From RGIG7300 sp045133915 (lineage in GTDB: Bacteria; Bacillota; Clostridia; Oscillospirales; CAG-272): 19,959 bases of DNA. Below, one piece after another: positions 12,477 to 19,906 of the stretch. Below the pieces are notes generated by a model. That model was not told the DNA's origin and ran no database searches. It worked only from the letters and a program-made list of their open reading frames with translations. Within the stretch, counting starts at the first letter, position 1; every line of letters starts with the position of its first letter. The translations under genes and the position numbers were made by a program. The DNA lies in NCBI GenBank assembly GCA_045133915.1, contig JBGUUX010000075.1:1-19959 (forward strand). The letters run 5' to 3'.

Positions 12477-13469
12477 CTATTGTTCTATAAGGGTACTGCC
12501 ACCTACAAACTCTCTTACAAGGGAAGTCTTGGGAACAAACTCGCGGTCTATATGCTTAAAGCTGTTTATAAGACCTCTTAGATCTCTTGTGCTCTCGTAA
12601 CCGCTATGCTCCTCGCTCATACCGAAAAGCAGCTCGTTAAGATATATCTTATAGATACAATGCTCGTAGAGTATAGATGAATTGAAGATGATATCCGCAG
12701 AGTCGGTAAAGGGGAAGATATATTTTTCTGCTCCTCTTTCTACCATAGGCCATTGCTCAAGGGTGCGCTCCACGCCCGTGCCGCGGAAATTGTAATCGCG
12801 GATGAGTCTGCGTATAAGACGGGTGGTACGTGACCTTATCTTAGTACCGTCGTCACGGCAAAGCGCGGTCAGAGCCGTACAGTATATGCGGTACTTATTG
12901 TCGGTGGGAATATTTGAAGTCAGCTTGTCGTTAAGTCCGTGGATGCCCTCTACTATTATTACCTCGTCGTCAGAGAGGGTCAGGGGTCTCGTTTCGGTCT
13001 TTGGCGCAGAAACTCTGAAATCGAACATAGGCAGCTGAGCCGTTTTTCCCGCTATAAGATCGTAAACGTTATTGTTAAAAAGCTCATAGTCAAGAGCCTC
13101 TATAGTCTCAAAATCGTATTTTCCGTTTTCATCAAGGGGAACCCGTTCGCGAGGGAGATAATAATCGTCAAGACTGATAGCGCAGGAGCTTATGCCCAGA
13201 ACCTTAAGATGCAGAGCCAGCCGGTTGGCAAAGGAGGTCTTACCCGAGGAGGAGGGACCGGATATCATAATTATCCTTTTTCTCCCGATATTATCCTTTA
13301 TCTGTCTTGCGATCTCGGATATCTTCTGTTCCTGCCATATTTCACTTACGTTGATAAGCCAGTTCACCCTGCCCTGATCAATAAGACGGTTTACGTCGGA
13401 TACCGTAACTATACCTAATTTATTACACCACTCACGGTATTCGTCGAGGCAGTCGTCTATTCTTGCCAT
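12477..13469 (-). CDS. Nucleoside kinase of the uridine kinase / phosphoribulokinase family, short form
   Basis: This 330-residue P-loop kinase has the Walker A motif ISGPSSSGKTSF (69-80), SLDDYYLPRERVPLDENG (99-116) with the substrate-binding Asp pair, PMFDFRVSAPK, the Walker B-like VIIVEGIHGLN, and the arginine-rich lid (TRLIRRLIRDYNFRG). This is the uridine-kinase-like pattern found in Clostridia proteins of about 550 residues that carry an N-terminal TGS/threonyl-tRNA-synthetase-like region. Here only about 60 residues precede the P-loop. They match the linker of those longer proteins (RVNWLINVSEIWQEQKISEIARQI). AAAGGAGGTG lies 5 nt before ATG 13469, so the short form is genuine and not a frameshift. 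Phosphorylation of uridine or cytidine is expected but not shown. Confidence 0.85.
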   Translation of the reverse strand: MARIDDCLDEYREWCNKLGIVTVSDVNRLIDQGRVNWLINVSEIWQEQKISEIARQIKDNIGRKRIIMISGPSSSGKTSFANRLALHLKVLGISSCAISLDDYYLPRERVPLDENGKYDFETIEALDYELFNNNVYDLIAGKTAQLPMFDFRVSAPKTETRPLTLSDDEVIIVEGIHGLNDKLTSNIPTDNKYRIYCTALTALCRDDGTKIRSRTTRLIRRLIRDYNFRGTGVERTLEQWPMVERGAEKYIFPFTDSADIIFNSSILYEHCIYKIYLNELLFGMSEEHSGYESTRDLRGLINSFKHIDREFVPKTSLVREFVGGSTLIEQ

Positions 13470-13490
13470 AAAAACACCTCCTTTATATAT

Positions 13491-13518
13491 ATTATACCAA
13501 AAGAATCCTCTTTTGCAA
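13491..13518 (-). promoter_or_regulatory. Promoter for the nucleoside kinase gene
   Basis: TATAAT (13491-13496) with TTGCAA (13513-13518) at 16 bp on the minus strand. The -10 is perfect and the -35 is moderate. Confidence 0.65.
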
Positions 13519-13527
13519 CAGAAAGCA

Positions 13528-13580
13528 GAAAATTAAAAATGTTAAAACTCAAACATATTAACATAAACTTTTTAATTTTC
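13528..13580. repeat. Nested AT-rich inverted repeat between divergent promoters
   Basis: A perfect 12-bp inverted repeat, GAAAATTAAAAA (13528-13539) with TTTTTAATTTTC (13569-13580), encloses a second one, TGTTAA (13540-13545) with TTAACA (13558-13563). It lies between the kinase promoter and the opp promoter, belongs to neither gene, and could be an operator for one or both. No T-tract geometry suggests a terminator. Confidence 0.6.
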
Positions 13581-13645
13581 TCTTTAAAATTATAGATTTA
13601 GTCATATATTTACTCAATTGGCTTAACTTTTTGTTTAAATTTATA

Positions 13646-13674
13646 TTGATTTTTCTTAAAAGATGTATTATAAT
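13646..13674 (+). promoter_or_regulatory. Sigma-A promoter of the opp operon
   Basis: TTGATT (13646-13651), 17-bp spacer, perfect TATAAT (13669-13674). Transcription is expected to start near 13681. Confidence 0.8.
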
Positions 13675-13681
13675 AATGCAA

Positions 13682-13715
13682 AGTATACACGTATGCTCAA
13701 AAACGGGTGTATACT
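13682..13715 (+). promoter_or_regulatory. GTATAC dyad in the opp leader, candidate operator or 5' hairpin
   Basis: A perfect 9-bp inverted repeat, AGTATACAC (13682-13690) with GTGTATACT (13707-13715). Each arm contains its own GTATAC palindrome. The pair starts at the predicted transcription start, so it could bind a repressor just downstream of the promoter or cap the mRNA with a hairpin. Confidence 0.55.
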
Positions 13716-13749
13716 GCCAAGCATTATTAAAACATCAGGTGGTAAAATA

Positions 13750-14679
13750 ATGAACACAAAAACTTTAGTTTACATATTAAAGAGAATTTTGTTGGCCCTG
13801 CTGACGGTTTGGGTGGTTATAACCGTAACCTTCTTCGTTACCCGTCTGGTTCCCGGCGGACCTTTTATGAGTGAGAAGGCTATCTCACCGGCGGCTATGC
13901 AGGCGCTGGAGGCTAAATACGGTCTCGACAAGCCGGTTGGCGAGCAGTACGTTACATACCTCAAGGACGTTGTTACCAAGTTCGACTTCGGTCCCTCCCT
14001 TAAGCAGAGAGGCCGTGACGTTATCGACGTTATCACCGACGGTATGAAGGTATCCGCAAAGCTGGGTCTTATGGCTGCGTTCTCTGCGCTTATAGTCGGA
14101 ACTGTTTTCGGATCTATCGCAGCTCTTAACAGAAATAAGCTCATCGACAGAATTATAATGGTAATAACCACCGCATTCGTTTCAATGCCTTCCTTTATTA
14201 TGGGATCGCTATTGCTGCTTGGGTTTGCGGTAAAGCTGCAATGGTTCCCTGCAAACGGAGCTACCGCCGAGGGACTTATACTCCCCGTTATTACCTTAGC
14301 GCTCTATCCTATGGCGTACATCACCCGTCTTACCCGTTCCTCTATGCTTGACGTTCTGGGTCAGGACTATATCAGAACCGCCAAGGCTAAGGGTGTTTCC
14401 AAGTTCAAGATCATCTTTGGCCACGCGCTTAAGAACTCTCTTATCCCCGTTATCACATATTTCGGTCCCATGCTTGCATATATTGTAACCGGTTCTCTCG
14501 TTGTTGAGAAGATCTTTGCGGTTCCCGGCATCGGACGTGCCTTTGTAAACAGCATCACCGGACGTGACTATCCTCTTATTATGGGTACCACCATCGTCCT
14601 CGCTACCCTTATCGTTGTAATGAACCTTGTCAGCGATATCCTCTATAAGGTAGTAGACCCCAGAATTACTTTCGAATAA
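13750..14679 (+). CDS. oppB: Oligopeptide ABC transporter permease OppB
   Basis: This 309-residue inner-membrane permease is one of the two halves of the peptide channel. The N-terminus (YILKRILLALLTVWVVITVT) is the typical first helix, LVPGGPF is at 33-39 and KYGLDKPVGEQY at 56-67. The EAA loop that contacts the ATPase is DYIRTAKAKGVSKFKIIFGHALKNS (206-230), and the protein ends near SDILYKVVDPRI. Five to six membrane helices are apparent. The frame extends 29 codons upstream to 13663, but AGGTGG (13737-13742) lies 7 nt from ATG 13750 and the extension would run through the promoter -10 region, so I use 13750. First gene of opp. The family is secure; peptide as substrate follows from the family. 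Confidence 0.93.
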   Translation: MNTKTLVYILKRILLALLTVWVVITVTFFVTRLVPGGPFMSEKAISPAAMQALEAKYGLDKPVGEQYVTYLKDVVTKFDFGPSLKQRGRDVIDVITDGMKVSAKLGLMAAFSALIVGTVFGSIAALNRNKLIDRIIMVITTAFVSMPSFIMGSLLLLGFAVKLQWFPANGATAEGLILPVITLALYPMAYITRLTRSSMLDVLGQDYIRTAKAKGVSKFKIIFGHALKNSLIPVITYFGPMLAYIVTGSLVVEKIFAVPGIGRAFVNSITGRDYPLIMGTTIVLATLIVVMNLVSDILYKVVDPRITFE

Positions 14680-14698
14680 GAAGGAGGAAGAATATATC

Positions 14699-15763
14699 AT
14701 GGCTAAGTTCAAGATGCCGTTCAGTTTCCATGTGAATATGGACTCTTTTATACCCGCAACGGCAGAAGAAAAAGAATATATGGTGAAGATGCGCCCCTCC
14801 TCTACCTTCCTTAAGGACGGTATCAAGCGCCTTCTCAGAAATAAAGTTGCAACAGTAAGCTTTTTCATCGTAATTATAATCGCACTTTCATCCATCATAC
14901 TGCCTACCGTATGGCCTTACTCCTACGAGCAGCAGCTTGGTATTACCCCCGGTAAGCCTGTTGACGCTTCCTTTAAGAATCTGGCTCCCTTTGAGTACGG
15001 CGAGACCGAACTTGAAAGAATAGAAGCGGGCGAAACCGTGTTCCCCCACATCTTCGGTACAGACTCAGCAGGACGTGACTACTTTATCCGTGTGGTATAC
15101 GGAACCCGTATCTCTCTTGCAGTAGGCTTCTTTGCCAGTCTTATCGTTCTTGTTATCGGTGTTACCATCGGTTCTCTTGCAGGCTATTGCGGCGGCAAGG
15201 TAGACCTTGTTATAATGCGAATAGTTGATATCATCTATTCTCTTCCCGATATGCTGATGGTTATTCTTCTGGCAGCGGTGCTCAATACTGCGCTGACCGC
15301 AGCTATCGCAGGAACCGTATTGGAAAAGTTAGGTACAAACATCATCAGCCTTTTCATAGTTTTCGGTACACTTTACTGGGTTTCTATGTCCAGACTGATC
15401 CGCGGACAGATCCTTTCTCTGCGTGAGCAGGAGTACGTGCTTTCTTCCCGTGCTACAGGCGCTAAGGGCGGCTGGATCATCCGTAAGCACCTTCTTCCCA
15501 ACTGTATCAGCGTTATCGTAATTTCCACAGCGCTTCAGATCCCCAGCGCTATCTTTACAGAGAGCTATCTTTCCTTCCTTGGCCTCGGTGTTAACGCGCC
15601 CATGCCTTCCCTCGGCTCTCTTGCATCCGATGCCTTAAACGGTATCAAATCCTATCCCCATCTTCTCGTAATACCCGCAGTGGTCATTTCTCTTATCGTA
15701 CTTTCCCTCAACCTTTTCGGTGACGGTCTGCGCGATGCATTTGACCCCAAGCTCAAAAACTAA
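14699..15763 (+). CDS. oppC: Oligopeptide ABC transporter permease OppC
   Basis: This 354-residue second permease has a hydrophilic N-terminal segment (1-45) before the first helix, as OppC/DppC proteins do. HIFGTDSAGRDYFIRVVYGTRISL (117-140) is the OppC hallmark. The EAA loop is QEYVLSSRATGAKGGWIIRKHLLPN (244-268), and LSFLGLGVNAPMPSLGSL and GDGLRDAFDPK close the family pattern. It follows oppB by 19 bp with GGAGG 11 nt before ATG 14699, which is rather long. The next codon-rich stretch is interrupted: 143 bp of non-coding, hairpin-rich sequence separates it from oppD, unlike the tight spacing elsewhere in the operon. Confidence 0.94.
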   Translation: MAKFKMPFSFHVNMDSFIPATAEEKEYMVKMRPSSTFLKDGIKRLLRNKVATVSFFIVIIIALSSIILPTVWPYSYEQQLGITPGKPVDASFKNLAPFEYGETELERIEAGETVFPHIFGTDSAGRDYFIRVVYGTRISLAVGFFASLIVLVIGVTIGSLAGYCGGKVDLVIMRIVDIIYSLPDMLMVILLAAVLNTALTAAIAGTVLEKLGTNIISLFIVFGTLYWVSMSRLIRGQILSLREQEYVLSSRATGAKGGWIIRKHLLPNCISVIVISTALQIPSAIFTESYLSFLGLGVNAPMPSLGSLASDALNGIKSYPHLLVIPAVVISLIVLSLNLFGDGLRDAFDPKLKN

Positions 15764-15906
15764 GGGGCAAGTTGCCACGAACCCCCAAAGCTCGATTAAC
15801 TCGCTTCGGGGAACCCCGGTGCCCCAGCCAAACTACGCTCGTTAGTACGGTGATTCAAACCGCACGGAATAGAGCGATTTCCCATCCAACAAACAGAGGT
15901 TAAAAA
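15764..15906. other. Hairpin-rich non-coding insert between oppC and oppD
   Basis: No ORF is supported here. It begins directly after the oppC stop. GGGGCA (15764-15769) can pair with TGCCCC (15820-15825) to close a large stem. Inside are the small palindromes GGCAA-1-TTGCC (15766-15776) and CGGGG-2-CCCCG (15807-15818). CGGT-7-ACCG follows at about 15848-15862. It ends at the AGAGGT ribosome binding site of oppD. Such a structure in a polycistronic mRNA could be a processing or stabilising element, or an inserted repeat. Confidence 0.6.
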
Positions 15907-16929
15907 ATGTCACTTCTTGAAGTTAAAGATTTAAGAACCTCCTTCTTCACTCCTGCAGGTGAAGTAAAGGCAGTAAACGGAGTTTCCTTCTTCCTTGACA
16001 GAGGAAAGGTGCTCGGAATAGTTGGTGAGTCAGGCTCAGGTAAGTCTGTAACCGCATATTCCATCATGCAGATCCTTGCAAGCACGGGTAAGATCGTCGG
16101 CGGCTCTATCAAGCTTGACGGCGAAGAGCTTGTAGGCGCAGGTGAAAAGGTCATGAAGACTGTCAGAGGCAACAAGATCTCTATCATCTTCCAGGACCCT
16201 ATGACCAGCCTTAACCCTACCTATACTATCGGACATCAGCTTATGGAGGCTATCACACTCCATACAGACAGAAATAAAAAGCAAGCGTGGGACAGAGCAG
16301 TTGAGATGCTTGAGCTCGTTAACGTAAACGAACCCCTCAAGCGTATGAAGCAGTATCCCTACGAGCTCTCCGGCGGTATGCGTCAGAGAGTAATGATCGC
16401 TATGGCGCTTGCCTGCGAGCCTGACATCCTTATCGCAGACGAGCCCACCACCGCGCTTGACGTAACCATCCAGGCACAGATCCTTGAGCTTATGCAGTCT
16501 CTGCAGAAGGAGCTGGGCATGGCGATCATCATGATCACCCACGACCTTGGCGTCGTTGCTCAGATGTGCGACGAGGTTATCGTAATGTACGCAGGCTCCA
16601 TATGTGAGCAGGGTACCGCTGACGAGATATTCTATAATCCCCGTCACGAGTACACCAAGGGTCTTATGCGTTCTATCCCCACACAGAACACCGCGGGAAA
16701 GAAGCTGCACCCCATCACCGGTACACCTATCGACCTTCTCAATATGCCTAAGGGTTGTCCCTTTGCACCCCGTTGTGACGCGGCAATGAAGGTTTGTATA
16801 CACCATCCCGGTCCCTTTATGAAGATCAACGACGATCATGCGGCAAGATGCTGGATGAACGTAAAAGACGGCATGGAGGCAGGAGATATAGAGCCTGTCC
16901 TTGAAGCCGAGAAAGGCGGAGAAGAATAA
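15907..16929 (+). CDS. oppD: Oligopeptide ABC transporter ATP-binding protein OppD
   Basis: This 340-residue cytosolic ATPase energises import. Walker A GESGSGKS is at 40-47, the Q-loop FQDPMTSLNP at 95-104, the ABC signature LSGGMRQR at 154-161 and Walker B ILIADEPTTALD at 174-185, with the H-loop H212 in THDLG. The C-terminal OppD/OppF-specific extension contains four cysteines (GCPFAPRC, C284, C290; C297; C315), an arrangement that in some DppD proteins binds an Fe-S cluster. AGAGGT precedes ATG 15907 by 7 nt. Its stop overlaps the oppF start (TAATG). It pairs with OppF as the heterodimeric motor. Confidence 0.95.
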   Translation: MSLLEVKDLRTSFFTPAGEVKAVNGVSFFLDRGKVLGIVGESGSGKSVTAYSIMQILASTGKIVGGSIKLDGEELVGAGEKVMKTVRGNKISIIFQDPMTSLNPTYTIGHQLMEAITLHTDRNKKQAWDRAVEMLELVNVNEPLKRMKQYPYELSGGMRQRVMIAMALACEPDILIADEPTTALDVTIQAQILELMQSLQKELGMAIIMITHDLGVVAQMCDEVIVMYAGSICEQGTADEIFYNPRHEYTKGLMRSIPTQNTAGKKLHPITGTPIDLLNMPKGCPFAPRCDAAMKVCIHHPGPFMKINDDHAARCWMNVKDGMEAGDIEPVLEAEKGGEE

Positions 16930-17918
16930 TGGAAGACAAGAAGTTAGACACTCCGCTTATAGAGGTCAAAAACCTTAAGCAGTATTTCAATATCAGCGTA
17001 GGCGCGTTTAAGACCAAGCCCTTAAAGGCGGTTGACGGCGTATCCTTTAGCATCAAGAAGGGTGAGACCCTCGGTCTTGTTGGTGAGTCCGGCTGCGGTA
17101 AGACTACCGTCGGCAGAACTCTGCTTCACCTCTACAAGCCCACGGCAGGTGAGGTTTACTACAACGGCGAGCTTGTAAAGACTAAGTCTCAGATCAAGGA
17201 GTTCCGTAAGAAGGCTACCATGGTCTTCCAGGATCCCTATTCATCCCTTAACCCCAGAATGACAGTTTCCGACATCATCGGTGAGCCTCTTGACATCCAC
17301 AAGATGTATGCGGACAAAAAAGAAAGAGAAGAGCGCATCCTCGAGCTTATGAGCGAGGTTGGCCTTAACTCCGAGCACGCTTCCAGATACGCCCACGAGT
17401 TCTCCGGCGGTCAGCGTCAGCGTATCGGTATCGCCCGTGCCCTTGCTCTTGACCCCGACTTCATCGTGTGTGACGAGCCTGTTTCTGCTCTTGACGTTTC
17501 TATCCAGGCGCAGGTTATCAACATGTTCGATGAGCTCCAGGAAAAGAAGGATCTTACCTATCTCTTTATTGCTCACGACCTTCTGGTCGTACGTCACATC
17601 AGTGACCGTATCGCAGTTATGTATCTGGGTAAGATGGTAGAGCTGGCAGACGCAGACGAGATCTACAACAGACCTCTGCATCCCTACTCTCAGTCTCTGC
17701 TTTCCGCAGTTCCCGTTCCCGATCCCAAGATCGCGAGAGCAAATCAGCGTATCGCCCTTACAGGTGATATCCCCAGCCCCCTTAACGCTCCTTCCGGCTG
17801 TCCTTTCCGTACCCGTTGCCGTTATGCAACAGAGCAGTGTGCGTGTGAGATGCCCGAGTTCAAGGAAGTTGAAAAGGGACATTTCGTAGCTTGTCATAAC
17901 ATAGACAAGATCAATTAA
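16929..17918 (+). CDS. oppF: Oligopeptide ABC transporter ATP-binding protein OppF
   Basis: This 329-residue second ATPase has the N-terminal LKQYFNISVG typical of OppF/DppF, Walker A GESGCGKT (52-59), the Q-loop FQDPYSSLNP (100-109), signature FSGGQRQR (158-165), Walker B FIVCDEPVSALD (178-189) and H-loop H216 in AHDLL. The C-terminus has CPFRTRC (C291, C297), C304, C306 and C322, again a cysteine-rich OppF tail. ATG 16929 shares its A with the oppD stop, so synthesis of the two ATPases is coupled and should be equimolar. Confidence 0.95.
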   Translation: MEDKKLDTPLIEVKNLKQYFNISVGAFKTKPLKAVDGVSFSIKKGETLGLVGESGCGKTTVGRTLLHLYKPTAGEVYYNGELVKTKSQIKEFRKKATMVFQDPYSSLNPRMTVSDIIGEPLDIHKMYADKKEREERILELMSEVGLNSEHASRYAHEFSGGQRQRIGIARALALDPDFIVCDEPVSALDVSIQAQVINMFDELQEKKDLTYLFIAHDLLVVRHISDRIAVMYLGKMVELADADEIYNRPLHPYSQSLLSAVPVPDPKIARANQRIALTGDIPSPLNAPSGCPFRTRCRYATEQCACEMPEFKEVEKGHFVACHNIDKIN

Positions 17919-17924
17919 GTTAAC

Positions 17925-17963
17925 TAAGCCGACGGCTTAAATAAAAGAAAAAAATATTTTTTT
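17925..17963 (+). promoter_or_regulatory. Hairpin plus A7-TA-T7 palindrome before oppA
   Basis: TAAGCC-GAC-GGCTTA (17925-17939) is followed by AAAAAAATATTTTTTT (17948-17963), a perfect 16-bp palindrome, just upstream of the oppA ribosome binding site. It could be a partial terminator, an RNase site, or a 5' stabiliser that allows more OppA than permease to be made. Confidence 0.5.
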
Positions 17964-17982
17964 AAGAAAGGAAGAAAAACTC

Positions 17983-19812
17983 ATGAAGAAGTTTTTAGCA
18001 CTCCTCCTTGCAGCACTCATGCTCCTCTCTTTCGCAGCATGTACTCCTGCAAATGACCCTTCCGAGGGTAACGACAAGGTAGATGCAGAGCCTACCTCTA
18101 TGGCAGTATGTCTCGCATCCGAGCCTGACACAATCGACCCTGCGCTCAACTCCGCAGTTGACGGCGCAACCATGGTATCCCACCTCTTCTCCGGCCTCGC
18201 TAAGTGGGCTCAGGACGAGGATGGCAAGCTCGTTATCGTAGCTGACGCAGCTGAAGAGCTCGTTGAAGGCGTAGTTAACGAAGACGGTACCGTAACCTAC
18301 ACCTACACCATCAAGGATGGCGTTAAGTGGTCCGACGGTAAGGCAGTTACCGCTGGCGATTATGCATTCGCATGGCAGCGTGCAGCATCCGTTGCACTCG
18401 CAGCTGACTACGGCTACATGTTCGAAGTAGTTGACGGTTACGCTGACGTTTGGGACGTTGATGATGACGGCAACCCCAAGAACCCCGATGCAAAGCTCAA
18501 CGTTGTAGCTAAGGATGACAAGACCCTCGAGGTTACTCTTGCTAACGCAGTTTCTTACTGGAACGAGCTTCTCGCATTCCCCACCTACTTCCCCGTACGT
18601 GAGGACGTTGTAGCTAGCGAAAACTGGGCTACCGATCCTTCTACATACGTATGTAACGGTGCATACAAGATCACCGAGTGGGAGCACAACTCTGTAATCG
18701 TACTCGAGAAGAACGAGAACTACCACGATGCTGACGCAGTTAAGATGGACAAGATCGAGTTCTACCTCTCCGACGACTCCAACAACATGCTCGCTAACTT
18801 CGAGAACGGCGCATGGCTCCTTATCGACGACGTTCCTACCAACGAAATCGCTAACCTCAAGGAAACATATCCCGAAGAGTTCGTAGTAGCTGGTCAGATC
18901 GGTACTTACTACGTTAACTGGAACGTAAACGAAAACATCCTTCCCGAGGGCAACACCCTTACAGGCGTTGAGGCTGAAGCTGCTATGGCAGAGATCAGAA
19001 GCGCTATCGGTCTTCTCTACGACCGTAACTACATCGTAGAAGAGATCGGTCAGGCTGGTCAGGTTCCCGCTCCCGCATTCGTTGCAATGGGTATGACCGA
19101 CGCTGACGGTTCTGAGTTCTACAAGAACGCAGGCACAAGCGAAGAGTTCGACGGTTACTACGACGTTTCCAAGGAAGCTATCGAGGACAACTTCAACTCC
19201 GCAATCGAAACTCTCAAGAAGTACTACGATTGGGACGGCGAGAAGTTCACAAACTTCCCCACCATCACATACCTCTACAACACTTCCGACGCTCACAAGC
19301 TTATCGGTGAGTACCTCCAGTCCGCTCTTGCAGCAGTTGGTATCAACATGCAGCTCGAGAACCAGGAATGGGCTACATTCCTTAACACACGTAAGGACGG
19401 CGGCTACACTGTAGCTCGTAACGGTTGGCTCGCTGACTACAACGATCCGATCTGCTTCCTCGATATGTGGACATCCGTTTCCGGTAACAACGACGTTCAG
19501 TACGGTAAGGGCGCTCACAAGGATCTCGCTATGTATGACCTCGACCTCACCGCTTACGGTTACGACATCAAGGTTGAGGACGGCACATGGGCACAGACCT
19601 ACGACGTTCTCATCGCTGAGATCAAGGCTTGCAACGATAACGATACCCGTTACGCTCTTATGCACGTAGCTGAGGATATGCTCATGGCTACCGGCGCTAT
19701 CACTCCTCTCTACTACTACACCGACATCTACATGGTAGATGATTCCGTTTCCGGCTTCTTCGCTAACCCCCTCGGCTACAAGTACTTCATGTACTGCGAA
19801 GTTGCTGAATAA
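17983..19812 (+). CDS. oppA: Oligopeptide-binding lipoprotein OppA (SBP family 5)
   Basis: This 609-residue extracytoplasmic solute-binding protein captures peptides and delivers them to OppBCDF. It has a type II signal peptide with basic KK, a hydrophobic core (4-15) and Cys20 as the lipidated residue (LSFAAC, with an unusual F at -3). The mature start is acidic and linker-like (NDPSEGND). EPDTIDPALNSAVDGATMVSHLFSGL (about 47-72) is the SBP_bac_5 entry motif, followed by YTIKDGVKWSDGKAVTAGDYAFAW, then VCNGAYKITEWEHNSVIVLEKNENYHD. It is somewhat longer than E. coli OppA (543). Codon use is strongly biased to C-ending and a few preferred codons, which suggests high expression. Three stops in frame (TAA TAG TAG) end the gene. 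AAAGGAAG precedes ATG 17983. Peptide specificity is unknown. Confidence 0.95.
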   Translation: MKKFLALLLAALMLLSFAACTPANDPSEGNDKVDAEPTSMAVCLASEPDTIDPALNSAVDGATMVSHLFSGLAKWAQDEDGKLVIVADAAEELVEGVVNEDGTVTYTYTIKDGVKWSDGKAVTAGDYAFAWQRAASVALAADYGYMFEVVDGYADVWDVDDDGNPKNPDAKLNVVAKDDKTLEVTLANAVSYWNELLAFPTYFPVREDVVASENWATDPSTYVCNGAYKITEWEHNSVIVLEKNENYHDADAVKMDKIEFYLSDDSNNMLANFENGAWLLIDDVPTNEIANLKETYPEEFVVAGQIGTYYVNWNVNENILPEGNTLTGVEAEAAMAEIRSAIGLLYDRNYIVEEIGQAGQVPAPAFVAMGMTDADGSEFYKNAGTSEEFDGYYDVSKEAIEDNFNSAIETLKKYYDWDGEKFTNFPTITYLYNTSDAHKLIGEYLQSALAAVGINMQLENQEWATFLNTRKDGGYTVARNGWLADYNDPICFLDMWTSVSGNNDVQYGKGAHKDLAMYDLDLTAYGYDIKVEDGTWAQTYDVLIAEIKACNDNDTRYALMHVAEDMLMATGAITPLYYYTDIYMVDDSVSGFFANPLGYKYFMYCEVAE

Positions 19813-19849
19813 TAGTAGACAACAAAGCAATATAGCTTAACTAACTATA

Positions 19850-19906
19850 AAGCCCATCTGCATTGCAGATGGGCTTCAGCGTGTCGATAAACTTGTCGAC
19901 ACGCTG
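19850..19906 (+). terminator. Two tandem hairpins ending the opp operon
   Basis: Hairpin 1: 12-bp perfect stem AAGCCCATCTGC (19850-19861) with GCAGATGGGCTT (19865-19876), loop ATT. Hairpin 2: 11-bp perfect stem CAGCGTGTCGA (19877-19887) with TCGACACGCTG (19896-19906), directly abutting. Neither has a proper T tract behind it, so these may act as mRNA 3'-end stabilisers or repeats as much as terminators. Confidence 0.65.

Noticed and set aside
13663..13749. Longer OppB start adding 29 residues
   Set aside because: It overlaps the -10 box of the opp promoter and would precede the predicted transcript start. ATG 13750 has a proper ribosome binding site.
17995..19830. A 611-codon open frame antisense to oppA
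   Set aside because: It is a codon-bias shadow. The sense gene almost never uses TTA, CTA or TCA codons, which would be stops in that frame. The antisense protein has no family features and no ribosome binding site.
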